Shown here one piece after another: positions 37,401 through 49,180 of a stretch of 64,000 nucleotides of DNA (the first letter of the stretch is position 1; every line of letters begins with the position of its first letter). The notes under the pieces are model-generated. The model had not been told where the DNA came from. It saw only the letters and a program-made list of their open reading frames with translations, and ran no database searches. Made by a program: the position numbers and the translations under genes. The DNA lies in contig JAQFVV010006830.1 in the NCBI GenBank assembly GCA_028023455.1, forward strand, positions 62,001 to 126,000, read 5' to 3'. The DNA comes from Epiperipatus broadwayi. Lineage: Eukaryota > Onychophora > Udeonychophora > Euonychophora > Peripatidae.

Positions 37401-40400
37401 TGGATTACTCAATATTTACATAATTGTTTCTCAAGTGGAAAGAAGAGGTAAACAATATTTAATAGAGATCAAGATAATACTAAAAAAAATCATTAAAAAA
37501 ATCATTAATTTTGAAGCCGTTAGAGTACTTTTGTGGTCTATAAAATATTTGTTTATGTAATGATTGGGAAAAAAATGAAAAGAAGCAAATAATAATAACA
37601 GAAAAGATATAGGAAAATTAAAAACCTGACTAATAGTTTATATATAAATATTGTAACAGTACAAAACTAGGGATGTCCCATGAATTGAGATGTCAAATTG
37701 TAACAGTACAAAAAAAACAACAACAATGAGTGTTAAGAGTGTAGCCTTTCTTAGTATCCTCATGAATTTTCAATATGCCAAATTGTAACTGACAGGATGT
37801 ATAAAAAGATTTTCTTATTCAAATGCCTCATAGATATGCTACATTCAACTCATAATAGTACAAAAGGATGCTTTTAAATTAGACAAAAACAAATTAAGAA
37901 AGTGAAACTTTATCATTTATATGCCAAGATCTAATGATAATTAATATGGGAAATAAGCGAGCTTTTACAATAATATCTAGGAACTAAACAAGTGAAACTC
38001 CTCATAAGAATTAAAAGAAATATGTCAAAGTTTATTATATCTCTATCCTGTAAATTTCTAATTTCAGGATTTAACATTAAAATACACTAATGAGACTTGA
38101 GATCATCTGTTGAATATAGTATTAAACAAAAAAAAATATTTTGAAATCTAGGCTATATTTAAAAACCAAATAAATATAAAAAATTCAGTTTGCATCTTAA
38201 TCCTTTATTATTCTGCAACATAGATAGATATTCATTAGGGCTTGAATAAGTAATTAAAATAGCATTTTAATATTCTGATGATAAAATAGTTAAATTAATA
38301 ATATCCGGCATTATACTGTGACCTATATATATAAGTGGTGTAGTTTTAAATAAAAAAAATACATAAAATCAAACTTTAAGAAAAGCAATCAGTTCATCTT
38401 TTATAGCAACAATAAAATAAAATTACAAAACAAGAATATACATTTCATCACATAGCTATTTCAATTGATTCATGGAGCTTATTTTAAGTAACATTTGTTA
38501 TTGAAATATTTGTTTAAATTACATTTATATCCAAAATAAAGACTATCTATATCACATGACTGAATAAGGTATAATAATAATGCTACTTATTATCACTCAA
38601 ATAATTTGAGAACAGGGATTCATTCTTTGAAAAAAATTAAACAATTTTCTCATATCAAAAAAAATTTTTTTCAAAACAATACCATATTTCTACATTCTTT
38701 TGAACCATATTTTCTTTTTAAAAGATATTTAAGTTCAAAATGCATTTTAGAATAATCCCTATTTTTAGCAATACACCTTTAACTGTGGAAAAAGCATTAA
38801 CACAACTGTACAATGCTTAACCTTATAAAGTCTAGTAAGGATTTTATACATAATATTATAATAGCTCTAATAAGTATTTTTTTTTTATAATAAAAGCTTA
38901 AAATGATTGTCTGGATCTCTAGGGTTATGTGTATATACTCATAAATAAAAATGAAAACTATAATGGCAAATCTACCCTCCAAACATATCATATGATTAAT
39001 GAATGATCCTAAGTTACATCCAAATAAAAATTACACTTAAAGCGTCTTTATTTTGACACAAATGCCAGAAAAGGTTTCACCTAACTCATTTATTTATACT
39101 ATATGATAGTATACATTATATGATTAGTATATGTATAAGCATTATAAATCATGTGATATAGTTATAAAACATCAATATCTGTTAATATACTTCAATGTTT
39201 TCATAAAGATATACTAAAGAAATAAAAAAAAATTATAACAAAAAGACAAACAAACATGTATACATATCAGTTTAAATCTTAATTATAATCAACCAATCTT
39301 CTCTAATAATTTTTCTTATTTTATTAATAACAACCACAGTTATTTGAGAGTCCCTTCATTGATCTTGATAGTTGAACTTTTTTTAAGATGGCTGATAAAG
39401 TCTTTTGTTGATGAACATGGGAGTTTAGAAGAATTCAGTTAGTTTTGAAATATTATTTCTGCAAATCATGATGGGATGGACTAAATGATTGATCAAAGTT
39501 TTTCACAAATGCTTCATGATCATAATGTTGATTCCTTTCTTTTGGAGAGAATAGCTAGCTAGTTATTTAATACAATTTTCTTTCACATATACATGCTTGC
39601 TAAAAATCTTCTATTTGATGTAAACTAACAGATAGAAGCATAGAGTAAAACCCTGGTTAGCTTGCTTACCAACTCATATATCTCACTATCCATGTTCAGT
39701 TTAATTTTATTGTTTTCCAGGTAAATAAGGCAAAATCAATAACAAAACTTTGCTAGCCTACACATATGGCAAAAGAAAGTAATGATGATATTTTCATGAT
39801 CCTTACATAAAAGTTTTTGAGAAATATTCTGTGCAACTCTTATTGTTAATTATTAAATTTGCACATGTATTAGCAATAATTTTTTCAACTCTATTTTTGA
39901 ACATCTTAACATTGTATTGTTGACATTAAAAAAAATTAATACAGATAATTTGAAAAGACAAATAATTAAAAATTAATAAACAAAACATACATGTAAATCA
40001 CAAATCTCTTTTCTATTTTTTTTTTTTATTTTACAAAGAAATAAATCCACAAGTATACTTTTAACTCATCATGTTATTAACACTGTTCCTAATATAATTT
40101 TAATATCATTCCTTCATTTATCCTTTGTTTATTCACTACTACTATAACTCTAAATAAAATATTAATCTTACAAATGTCAAAAAGTAATAATGATAAAAAT
40201 AAAAATAATTGAATGCTCAAATTGAATGTTCAACTATCCAAATAAATGTCTGCCCAACAGATCAAAAGATGTTTATTCTTTGATAATATTACATAACTTT
40301 ACAAATACTGAAAAAAAACATTTTTTGCTTTTTTCATCCCCTTTTCATCCAAGAGAATATTAGAATATATTTATATAGTTTTTGGTATAATAAATAGAAA

Positions 40401-41078
40401 TGTTGTGGAGTTGTTAAATATGAGAATAGAGAAATAATGAATATATATAGAAAATTCAGCTATTACATTTATTAATGAGACACAGAGGAAGAGTAGCCTT
40501 ATGACTTCTACATTGGTTTATTAAGTTTATAAGTAATGGAGTTAAAAGTAAAAGGACTAGAACATAGTATTAAAGACTACTAAATGATTTTAGTTTTATC
40601 AGAATTTTTCTTTGTTAATGTATTTTTGTGTGCAAAAAATGTGAAATTATTAAAAAAAATTGTGCAAAGAAAAAAAATTGGGTAAAGACAAGTCAAAAAT
40701 AAAAAAAAATGGAAGAAATAGTTTTTATTGGAAATAAATATGAAATAAATAGATAATTATTCAAAAATAATGTTGAAAAATCAAGATTATGTTAGATCCG
40801 GAATTAAAAAAATAAATACAGGTAACAAAAATTTGTATGTAAAAAAATTATGTTATCAAATTCAGTATATAAAAATTATACTCAAGGATGTTATAAAATG
40901 ACCATTAGATACTCCAGAGAAAATTAAGGAGGTATAGAAAAATATATTTTGAATAGAAACATGTTTATCTTGTTTTCACACAAACCATGTAAAAGCAAAT
41001 TTAAAATATTTTGATAGATTACCATCTAAAGAAAGCAGTTAGAAAATTTTAATTTAGCTTTAGAAAACAAACAAACAG
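37401..41078. other. AT-rich non-coding DNA
   Basis: About 3.7 kb without a supported gene or a repeat that I can pair. The frame at 38797-38991 (minus) has no recognisable feature. Confidence 0.6.
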
Positions 41079-41214
41079 CAAAGTGGATTGATTTTTTTTT
41101 TTTTATGTGTCATAGCATCAGCTAGTAAATGAAACCGCTAACCCGGGACAACTGCTTGTAAAGCAGCTGTCACTGACCTCTCGACCACTAATGCTTGACA
41201 AAGTGGATTAATTT
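41079..41214 (-). mobile_element. Short tRNA-like SINE or tRNA retrocopy with target-site duplication
   Basis: A complete small insertion on the minus strand. CAAAGTGGATTGATTT (41079-41094) and CAAAGTGGATTAATTT (41199-41214) are a 16-bp target-site duplication with one difference. The insert ends in a poly-A (seen as T's at about 41091-41104). On the minus strand it contains AGTGGTCGAGAGGTCAGTGA (box A-like), an anticodon-like stem-loop GCTGC TTTACAA GCAGT that would display TAC, CCCGGGTTAGCGGTTTCA (decayed T-arm/box B), and AGCATTA...TGATGCT, which can pair as an acceptor stem. The structure fits a LINE-mobilised tRNA-derived retroposon. Confidence 0.8.
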
Positions 41215-42356
41215 AAAGGTAATAAATATTATATATGGAAAAATTGGCCAAAAATATATTTATGCAATTTTTATTTAAAAAAGTTAATGTTAATGTGTTT
41301 TGAAAATTGTTAATTGCTATAGTAATAATCATCATCATTAAGAAAAGATAAAGCTATAAGAATAGAAAACTGATATGAAAAAATTGAATTTGATTATATA
41401 AACAGTTTAATAGCAATAAACGAACAATAGAAATGATTATTCTTTAATGAGTAAAAAGAAATACTGGTATAATTAAGAAAATATATTATAGATTAGAATA
41501 ACTTTAGTGATTTGTTTTGTAAACCATGTTAAAAAAATGAAGTGAAGAATTTATAGAAAAGAAGTAAAAATTTAATGAATCCAGCAAAACTATATATATT
41601 AATTTCGTTTTTGCAGTGAGATTGAATAATGATAAAGACAACTTTAAAAGTAAAGTTGTTGGTTGAATGGACAAAGGTAATGTTGTGGAAATAAAATTGA
41701 AAATAAAATAAATTTGAAATTTTAAAAATTATGTAGGATACAAAATAACAAGGGAGAAATATAATAACTAACAGGTTTCTTTGGGTTTATTGACAAAGAT
41801 TTCCAGCTTCGATAAAAATAAACAAAAGCTATGCTTCATTGCATTCTACATACAACAAGAGAAATTTATTTTAAGCTTTGTTTTCGTATTTACTACATTT
41901 CGCAATCTTCTATAAATAAGGAAATGACGCATTAATTTAAAACTTATATAAACTATGTGCGTGTAAGCACATATATTTGCTTCTAGATGATAAGGTACTA
42001 CAAAAACATAATTGCTTTTTTACAATTAGTACTTTTTAATACTTTATTGTACATACTTTGTTTTAATTTATAACAATAATTTTTATTAGTTGTATAATTA
42101 TTAAAATATATTCTTTAAAAATTTCTTTAAATTTTACACTGCATAAGGATGATTTGTTGAAAAGGAAATCTAAGTCATGATGAGTTTGTAGACTTAAATG
42201 TCATTTTAGGTGTTTTATTTTCTATTATATTTTAATGAATAATGAACATTGGAGCTGCCAAATAATATAGCTGATTCTGAAACGTAAGTACTTTGCTTCA
42301 TTTGTATATAGTTTGCTAAATTTCATTAAATTATATATGTATTTTGAAACAAAAAT
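41215..42356. other. AT-rich non-coding DNA
   Basis: No gene and no recognised repeat. Confidence 0.55.
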
Positions 42357-43240
42357 ATCATCATCAACAACAACCATTATCAATCCACTGCAGGGTAAAG
42401 TTCTCTCCAAGTTCAATCCATCTCCGATCGTTAGCTTCTCTTTTCCACATCACCCCTGCACACTTTCTTATTTTATCCATCCATCCATATCACATGTGGT
42501 CCCTTTCTGTGTCTTTTACAATCTCTTGGAATCCAGTTTAAGATTTCAATTATCCATCTATTATCATCTCTTCTAGCAATATTTTAACCCAACTCCACTT
42601 CTGTCTTTAAATTTTTTCAATGAAGTCAGTAACAGCACTTTGTTCTCTTACCCATACATTGCATTTTTGATCTCTTCTTTTTACTACCAACATGCATCTC
42701 TCCATACTTCTTTGAGTAGTCTGAAGTCACTGTATTGCTCTTCTATCAAGTGTCCAAGTATCAGATCCATAAGTAAAAACTGGTAAAACACATTTATTAA
42801 AAACTTTCCTTTTCAAACACATAGATATATTTCCTTTTTGTATCAAGTTATTGCTACCAAAAACATCAAACAAGTTTTATTCTATGATTAACTTCATCCA
42901 ATATGTTTCCATCTGTATTAATAATCTGACCAAGATATTTGTAGCTGTTAACTTTTTCTAACTGATCATAATCAATCTTTATTTTCATATTTTGAGAAAA
43001 TCCATTAAACATTACTTTAGTTTTTTTAACATTTATCTTTAGTCCTACTTTCTTATTTTCATCTGATAATTTATGCAACATTTCCTGCAGCTCCAAAACA
43101 TTATTTACAAAATAACCACATCATTTGCAAAATCTAAATGACTTAATCTCCTTTCACTCTCTCTCTCCTTTAGCTTCCTATTTAAATTCACAAAATACTT
43201 TTTACAGAACAGCTGTAAAGACAAAGCTATACTGAGTACA
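42357..43240 (-). pseudogene. RTE-type LINE 3' fragment (reverse transcriptase C-terminal part)
   Basis: Minus-strand, 5'-truncated LINE. From about 43235 it shows FTAVL, then LSHLDFANDVVI, the catalytic motif C in which the usual FADD is FAND. After a frameshift, 43096-42866 reads LHKLSDENKKVGLKINVKKT then KVMFNGFSQNMKIKIDYDQL and VNSYKYLGQIINTDGNI, the thumb region of RTE-class elements. The rest, to the 3' end, is decayed but keeps the antisense of the C-terminal WMDEI...C.G region. The 3' end carries ATC/AAC triplets (42357-42376 on the plus strand), the short-repeat tail typical of RTE. It is the same family as the larger copy at 45.4-48.6 kb, with nearly identical residues in the shared part. 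Confidence 0.85.
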
Positions 43241-45439
43241 TATATGATGATAATAATAATATGTCAACAAGTTATAGCACAATTTTTATTATTATTTTTA
43301 GTAAATATTGCTTTAGAGAAATTTTAGACCTACTAAAACTAGTTCATCTTAGGTTTTGAAAATTGAAGTAGAATTTAAAAACAAAATTCTATATATTATT
43401 ATGCATTTGATAAAATACCCTGCATAGTTTGGTGCAGTGATAGATTGTTGACTGCCAGAGTGTAAATTACTCTGGACAGTTGCAGACATGGCTTTTCCAG
43501 AACTTGAACTAAACTCTCTAACAGTAAAGCCATTTCATTAATTTTTATTTTACTTCACAAAGTAGAAAAGTAGATTCAGCAACATTATTTTAAACATAGA
43601 CATGAGACAAAAGTTTGTAAAATGCATGTATTGTAAGAAAAAGCAACAATGTATGATTGGGAATATAATCATTGTTTTGAACAGTAAGATCTACATGTCG
43701 AATTTTCATATTTTTTTATATAATGCCAATGTGGACATTTGGTTTATTTCTAAAGTTTATGTCAACCATTAAATCTTAGTGAACAATGACAAAAACGTTT
43801 AATATTTATAACAGAAGTGGTACTAATAGGCTAATACTCTGCTCTTTCCTTTTATTTTTTTCAATTTTAAATTCTTTACTGTTTCATTTGCTTGTGTATA
43901 AGCCCTGTCAATTATCAACCATTTAGATATTAATTATTCACCTGTGCTAATTGTAACAATGGTAAAGTATATATATCCATATTCTTATTCTATAACCACA
44001 CATCCAGTAATTATTTTTCCAAAGTGGTTATTTTTTGCAAAGGCTTTTGTGATTGAGAAAGTGATGTTAAGAAGATGTATGATTAATTTTTTATTGCTTG
44101 CCTTTTTATCTTTATGTATTTTTTTTCTCCAAGACAAAATGGACAAACTTATTTCATAGTGGCAGTTAGTGATGATGGTCAGTTTAGGAAAGGGGTTGTT
44201 TAAAATTATCATAATATAAATGCTAAATATATTATGATAATCAAGATTTACATCATTGCAGCTGGTGCAAAAAAAGCATTGAGTGAAAATGGATGCTCTC
44301 AATAATCCCAAATACTTTTTTAATAATCCAATTTATTACATTTACCCAGATATTGGGTAGAAATAACAAAAAAGTAGTATAAAGCATTTTAAGTTATAAC
44401 AGAGCAGATTTTACTGTAATAACCTAATCCAAGATTACAATGATCAATATTGTAGCATATATTTTGAATGTTATTAAGTGCTTCAAAGATGGATTATTTT
44501 AAAATTGGTGTATTAATTGAAACATCTATAAAATCTAACAAAAATAAAATGAAAAATTAACTATATATGTCCACATGTTAAACATATTATAGGTGCTTTA
44601 TAATACGAACAATATCTTCAACAATAAATATTTCCTTTACAAATATATGTAAAAATGGAACATAGAGTCTATCAGAATTCTTGAGGGGAGAGGCTTAGCA
44701 AATGTAATTAGTTATGCTAAAGGAGATAAATAATTCTATATATAGTTTTTAACAAAGTAAATCAATGACATACATTACCCTAAATTGGCTAGCCATTGGG
44801 AAGCCATTGGTAACTCCTCCAGAAAATTGGGGTTTAAATCATGAGGAATCTGAGGAATTGTATTTTTATCCTCAAGTTAAAAAAATAAAATTTATAAAGA
44901 CCAAACTAAATAAAAGTTAGTGCATGGACTTTGAAGAATATCCTCTTTATGTCAACCCAGAAATCATTATCATCATCATCATCTGGATGCCCATACATTA
45001 GATATAAACCCCCTATACCATATAGCTTTTATGCACAAATCTAGTTCAGTAAGCAAGCACTCTATAATTTATTACTTTGAGAAAGAGGAAAATAAATAAA
45101 TAAATTAGCTCATTATAAATAATCTTAATCAATTCATAGGCTTTCCCTACTTATATATAACTAGTTTTATTAGGATGATCAAGAAAAAAAACTAAATCTT
45201 AGAATATAAGTTGTCATGAAATAAAGTCACACACCCAACACTTCATGAAACAGGAATTGAATAGAATAAAGTAATTAAGATTAGAAAGAATATTTTTGAA
45301 ACCAATTATTTAATATTGTTTGAAATGTAGAATGAAACATTTTATTTTGATGTTTATAATGAAATATTAAACACATTATTATATATATTCTTAAAAAATT
45401 TCACTTGTGGATTTGGAATAAATGGAATAGATATCCATT
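43241..45439. other. AT-rich non-coding DNA
   Basis: No supported gene. TGGCTAGCCATTGGGAAG followed by AATTGGGGTTTAAATCATG (44786-44852) could be the decayed box A and box B of a tRNA-derived SINE, but each box has mismatches. A short ATC tract (44966-44983) recalls the RTE 3' tail. The overlapping frames at 43944-44311 have no family signature. Confidence 0.5.
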
Positions 45440-47110
45440 GTTTACTATTAATTTTCATTTCCTTTAAATCATTATAACTTGTTGTGGCATAAATCTGAAT
45501 TATCTCTTGCTAGTTCACAGTTATACTTTCTTATATCATATTCAACTCTTTTCCTCACTATTTTACAAAATTCGAGATAGTCAATCCTTTTTAATGCATC
45601 ATTTTTGTATATCTTCATATTTCTTCTTTTCTTCATAAATTCTCTAGTCTCAGTAAAAATTTTATTGGTCAATTGCTGCTTTTTTCTACTAGCTATCTTT
45701 ATTGCACTTTTTAAAAGTGTATCAGTTATTTTCATATTAATTTCATTCAAATCTGAATCATGTTTAAAATCTGCTAATACTTGAAATCCATTTGTAGGTT
45801 CTAATTTAAATTCATTAGAATGTTTCTGAAGATTAGGAATATCAACTATAAATATTGTTTTTCTTAATAATTTTTGTCTCTCTATTTTTGCATTAACACA
45901 TATCTTACATCTTACTAATTGATGATCATTTACTGTGTTAAATTTGTTAAGAACATTACAATCTTGAAATATGTGTTTTCTGTTAGTCAAAATATAACCC
46001 AATTCTGCTGTACCTTCATTTGGATGCTTCGGTATCCATTTCCTTTTAACATTTTCCTCAAAAAAAGAATTCATAATATAAAGTTGTTGTTTTTTTTCTG
46101 AATATTCCACAAGTCTATGTCCTCTCTCATTTCTAATACCACAACCAAAATTAGTTACAGCACTTTCATTTTTCATTTGTTTACCAATTCTAGCATTAAA
46201 GACTACCATAACAATTTTAAAATGTTATTTACTCTACCATAACAATTTGAAAATGTTGTTTACTCTGATCAAAAACCTTTTGTACATCCATATACAAACT
46301 TTCTACTACTTCATCACTATGAGAACTTGTTGGAGCATAAACCTGAATTAACTGCATTTGGTATCTGCTATTAAGTTGCATAACTAATCTTGCCACTCTG
46401 TCCCTTACACCATCAATCTCCACAATGTTGTTCTTCCACTTTTTATTTATAATGAATCCACCATTTATATTTCCAATATTTATACCATTGTAATAGAGTA
46501 CATGTCCACTTTTTAAATCAATTGTCTCTTCACTTTTTTTTTTAACTTCACAAAGTTTAATAATGTCCCATTTAATATAAGACAGCTCTTCTTCTAATTC
46601 TTGCAATCTTCCTTCACTTGAAAGTGATCTGCAGTTGTAAGTACCTAAATAAAAAGTCATCAGCAAATGGCAGCCTGGTTTTGCCATCAGGGGATTTTTA
46701 GCACTCTCTACCTCTGGCCACCAACTGCTGCCTTGGTTGGTGATTTTACAGCCTCCTGGAAATAAAGGCCATGATTTATTTTTGTCTGTCATAATTGTCT
46801 ATATTGGATTTTTTTTTATCATTTACACAAACATTCATTCTGCCTTATCAGGCAATTGAGAAGGAAGGCTATAGTGTTTCTTGATCTTAAACTCAGAGGT
46901 AAAAAGCCAATAAACTCACCACACTGGCTAATGCATGCTGGTGAGTAGCCCATCCATGTTTATATAGTATATGAATAATCACATAGTAATAACAACTGCA
47001 ATGATAAGAATGTATGGAGTGAACATTAGGAATTTGTCTTGCTCAGTTCCTTTAAGACCTCCAAAAGGAATCAAAGGGTATTCTTTCAGTTAACAGCAAA
47101 CTCCTTTCTT
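45440..47110 (-). pseudogene. RTE-type LINE, 5' half: untranslated region and AP-endonuclease (inverted)
   Basis: Read right to left. Sequence upstream of 46800 (with CACCAGCATGCATTAGCCAG on the minus strand) is probably the 5' untranslated region. The frame 46792-46229 holds the endonuclease N-terminal half: LGTYNCRSLSSEGRLQELEE, IKWDIIKLCEV (strand with the metal-binding glutamate), GGFIINKKW, DRVARLVMQLN and QVYAPTSSHSDE. The frame 46209-45472 holds the rest: VVFNARIGK (normally GDFNA), RNERGHRLVEYSEK, NSFFEENVKRKW, then LGYILTNRKHIFQDC (normally IDYIL) and NDHQLVRCKI (normally SDHR), followed by the linker to reverse transcriptase. Several catalytic residues are lost. A 31-bp tandem duplication breaks the frame at the GDFN motif. 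The matching reverse transcriptase lies in the opposite orientation to the right. Confidence 0.87.
46203..46264. repeat. 31-bp tandem duplication disrupting the endonuclease frame
   Basis: CTACCATAACAATTT...TTTACT occurs at 46203-46233 and again at 46234-46264 with two differences. Because 31 is not a multiple of three, it introduces a stop and frameshift in the minus-strand endonuclease, just before the FNA of the GDFNA motif. Confidence 0.93.
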
Positions 47111-48645
47111 CTATATCTATTAGATCTTCTGAATTGCTTAGTATTTTAAATAAAGAAATAAGACATCAATTATATGTATAAAGAAAGGAAAGGCTCCAGG
47201 TAATGATGAAATTATAATTGATATATTAAAAGAAGCAGGTGAAGAAATATAATTTTTTTAGCAAAGTTATATCCCAAGTATCTAAATGATAAAGATGTAC
47301 CAGATGATTGGAAGAATGCAGTATTAATTATTTAAAAAAGATGATAAAGAAGTTATTAGAAATTACAGACCTATCAGCCTTTTATCCGTTTTATACAAAT
47401 TTTTTACCAAGATAATTACAACTCGTCTACAGAGAACATTGGATTTCCACCAACCAAGAGAACAAGCTGGATTTAAAAATGGTTTTAGTATAGTAGATCA
47501 TATCCAGGTATTAAAAAAATAATAAAAAAAGTTATAGAAAGAACAAACGAATATGAGTTGCCATTATGTTTTGGATTTGAGATTATAAAAAGGCATTTGA
47601 TTCTATAAACATTTCTTCGGGATTAAAGCAATGGATAATTAATGTATAGATCCAGGATATTATCATATTATAAAGAATATTTATAAAATGCAACAGCAAC
47701 AATTAGATTACATAATGACACTAGGAGAGTCAACATTGAGAAGGGTGTAAGACAGGGTGAGTCCATATCTCCAAAACGTTTTACAGCAGTGCTGCAATAA
47801 GTATTTTGTGGATTAAAATGGGAAGTTAAAGGAGTGAACGTAAATGGAGATTATTTAAGTCATTTAGATTTTTCAGATAATGTAGTTGTTTTTTCAAATA
47901 ATGCTTTAGAGCTTCAGAAAATGTTTCAGGAGTTATCAGATGAAAACAGGAAAGCAGGACTAAAGATAAATGTTAAAAAAGACTAAAGTAATGTTTAATG
48001 GATTTTCTCAAAATATAAAAATAAAGATTGATTGCAATGAGTTAGAAAAAGTTAACAGTTACAAATACTTGGTCAGATTATTAATACAGATGGAAACATA
48101 ATGGATGAAATCAATCATAGAATTAAACTTGGTTGGAGTGCTTTTGGTAGAAATAACTTGATACTAAAAGGAAATATGCCTATGTATTTGAAAAGAAAGG
48201 TTTTTAATAAATGTGTTTTACCAGTTCTTACTTATAAATCTGAGACTTGGATACTTAAAATAAAGAGACTTCAGACCAGTCAAAGAAGTATGGAAAGATG
48301 CACATTGGGAGTAACATGAAGAGATCGAAACATAATGTATGGGTAAGAGAACAAACAGGTGTTACTGACCTCATTAAAAAAAATAAAAGACTAAAGAGGA
48401 GTTAGGCTGGACATATTGCTAGAAAAGATGATAATAGATGAACAATTGAAATTTTAAATTGGATTCTAAGATATGTTAAAAGACCCAGAAAGAGACCACA
48501 TGTGAGATGGATGGATGAAATAAGTAAGTGTGCAGGGGTGCTGTGGAGGAGAGAAGCTAAAGATCAGAGACAGTAGAATGAACTTGGACAGACCTTCATT
48601 CTGCATTGGATTGATAATGGTTGATGATGATGATGAATGAGGCAT
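47110..48645 (+). pseudogene. RTE-type LINE, 3' half: reverse transcriptase (forward)
   Basis: Reverse transcriptase in plus orientation with many frameshifts. It opens with ILNKEIRHQLYV (about 47145) and IKKGKAPGNDEIIIDILKEA. Next come VPDDWKNAVLI, RNYRPISLLSVLYKFFTKII (about 47360-47420) and REQAGFKNGFS, then motif B-like VRQGESISPKRFTAVL (about 47745-47800). Motif C follows in SHLDFSDNVVVFSNNALEL, where FADD has become FSDN. The thumb region VNSYKYL...GQIINTDGN leads to 48101-48319 with KLGWSAFGRN, VFNKCVLPVLTYKSETW and SQRSMERCTLGVT. The C-terminal part has KRPRKRPHVRWMDEI. It ends with TTGATGATGATGATGA, the triplet tail of RTE-type LINEs. With the inverted 5' half it makes one nearly complete but 5'-inverted element. 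Confidence 0.87.
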
Positions 48646-48789
48646 CTGGAGTAAGTTAGTGTGTTCATCTATCAAAATATTTACATTCATTAAATTACTA
48701 GATGGTAATTACTGGTTATTAATAATATTCCATAATTGTCATTTTTTTGACTTAAATAAACAGCATATAGTTTAATTGTAACTATATGT
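48646..48789. other. Short AT-rich spacer
   Basis: Non-coding DNA between the LINE 3' end and the SINE pair. No target-site duplication could be defined by eye. Confidence 0.4.
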
Positions 48790-48960
48790 TGGACTATTTC
48801 CATCATCTAATATTAATTGATGTTTGTAGGCAAATTCAAACTTTCAAATACATTTAAATATTGATAATGACATACAAATTAATATATAGCACAATGTTTT
48901 GAGTAATATTATTCCATCTTCTTTTTCATACTAGTGTAGAAACTGGATTATTTAAAAGTT
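48790..48960 (-). mobile_element. SINE-1 copy, minus strand, lacking the tRNA head
   Basis: Begins with GGACTATTTCCATCATCTAA, the reverse complement of the SINE-1 3' end, and continues through AATATTATTCCATCTTC to GTAGAAACTGG, which corresponds to the position just inside box B. The A-box part is missing. It abuts the plus-strand copy to the right, forming an inverted pair. Confidence 0.7.
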
Positions 48961-49180
48961 TCAAGTTCAATACTCTTGCTAGTATTGTCACTGGTCAAGC
49001 CAGCAATACCTGAAGAAAAGAGGAAAATAATAAACCATTAAACATTGTTTTAAGCATTAATCTGTATCTTATTACTAAGAAATTAATGTATTTGGAGAAT
49101 TTCAGTAAAGTTTGAATTTTTCTAAAAACATTTAACAATTAATATTAGATGATTGGAATAGTCATATATATATATATATA
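48957..49180 (+). mobile_element. SINE-1 copy, plus strand, 5'-truncated
   Basis: Starts at TCAAGTTCAATACTC (decayed box B), continues with GTCACTGGTCAAGCCAGCAA and ACCTGAAGAAAAGAGG, and ends with ATTAGATGATTGGAATAGTC followed by a short (TA)n at 49167-49181. It is head-to-head with the minus-strand copy, and both lack the tRNA head, so the fold centre lies at the lost head. Confidence 0.72.

Noticed and set aside
42313-42576. Plus-strand frames rich in serine, proline and histidine
   Set aside because: They are antisense readings of the minus-strand RTE LINE C-terminal region.
43420-43540. tRNA-like sequence TTTGGTGCAGTGATAGATTG onward
   Set aside because: No box B at the right distance on either strand and no second copy in the window.
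43985-44311. 108-codon minus-strand frame, overlapping a plus-strand frame
   Set aside because: No motif or family likeness, and both strands are open by chance over the same AT-rich DNA.
44786-44852. tRNA gene or SINE head
   Set aside because: Box A and box B each deviate from consensus and no cloverleaf could be drawn; mentioned only within the surrounding non-coding entry.
45919-46101. 60-codon plus-strand frame
   Set aside because: Antisense shadow of the minus-strand LINE endonuclease.
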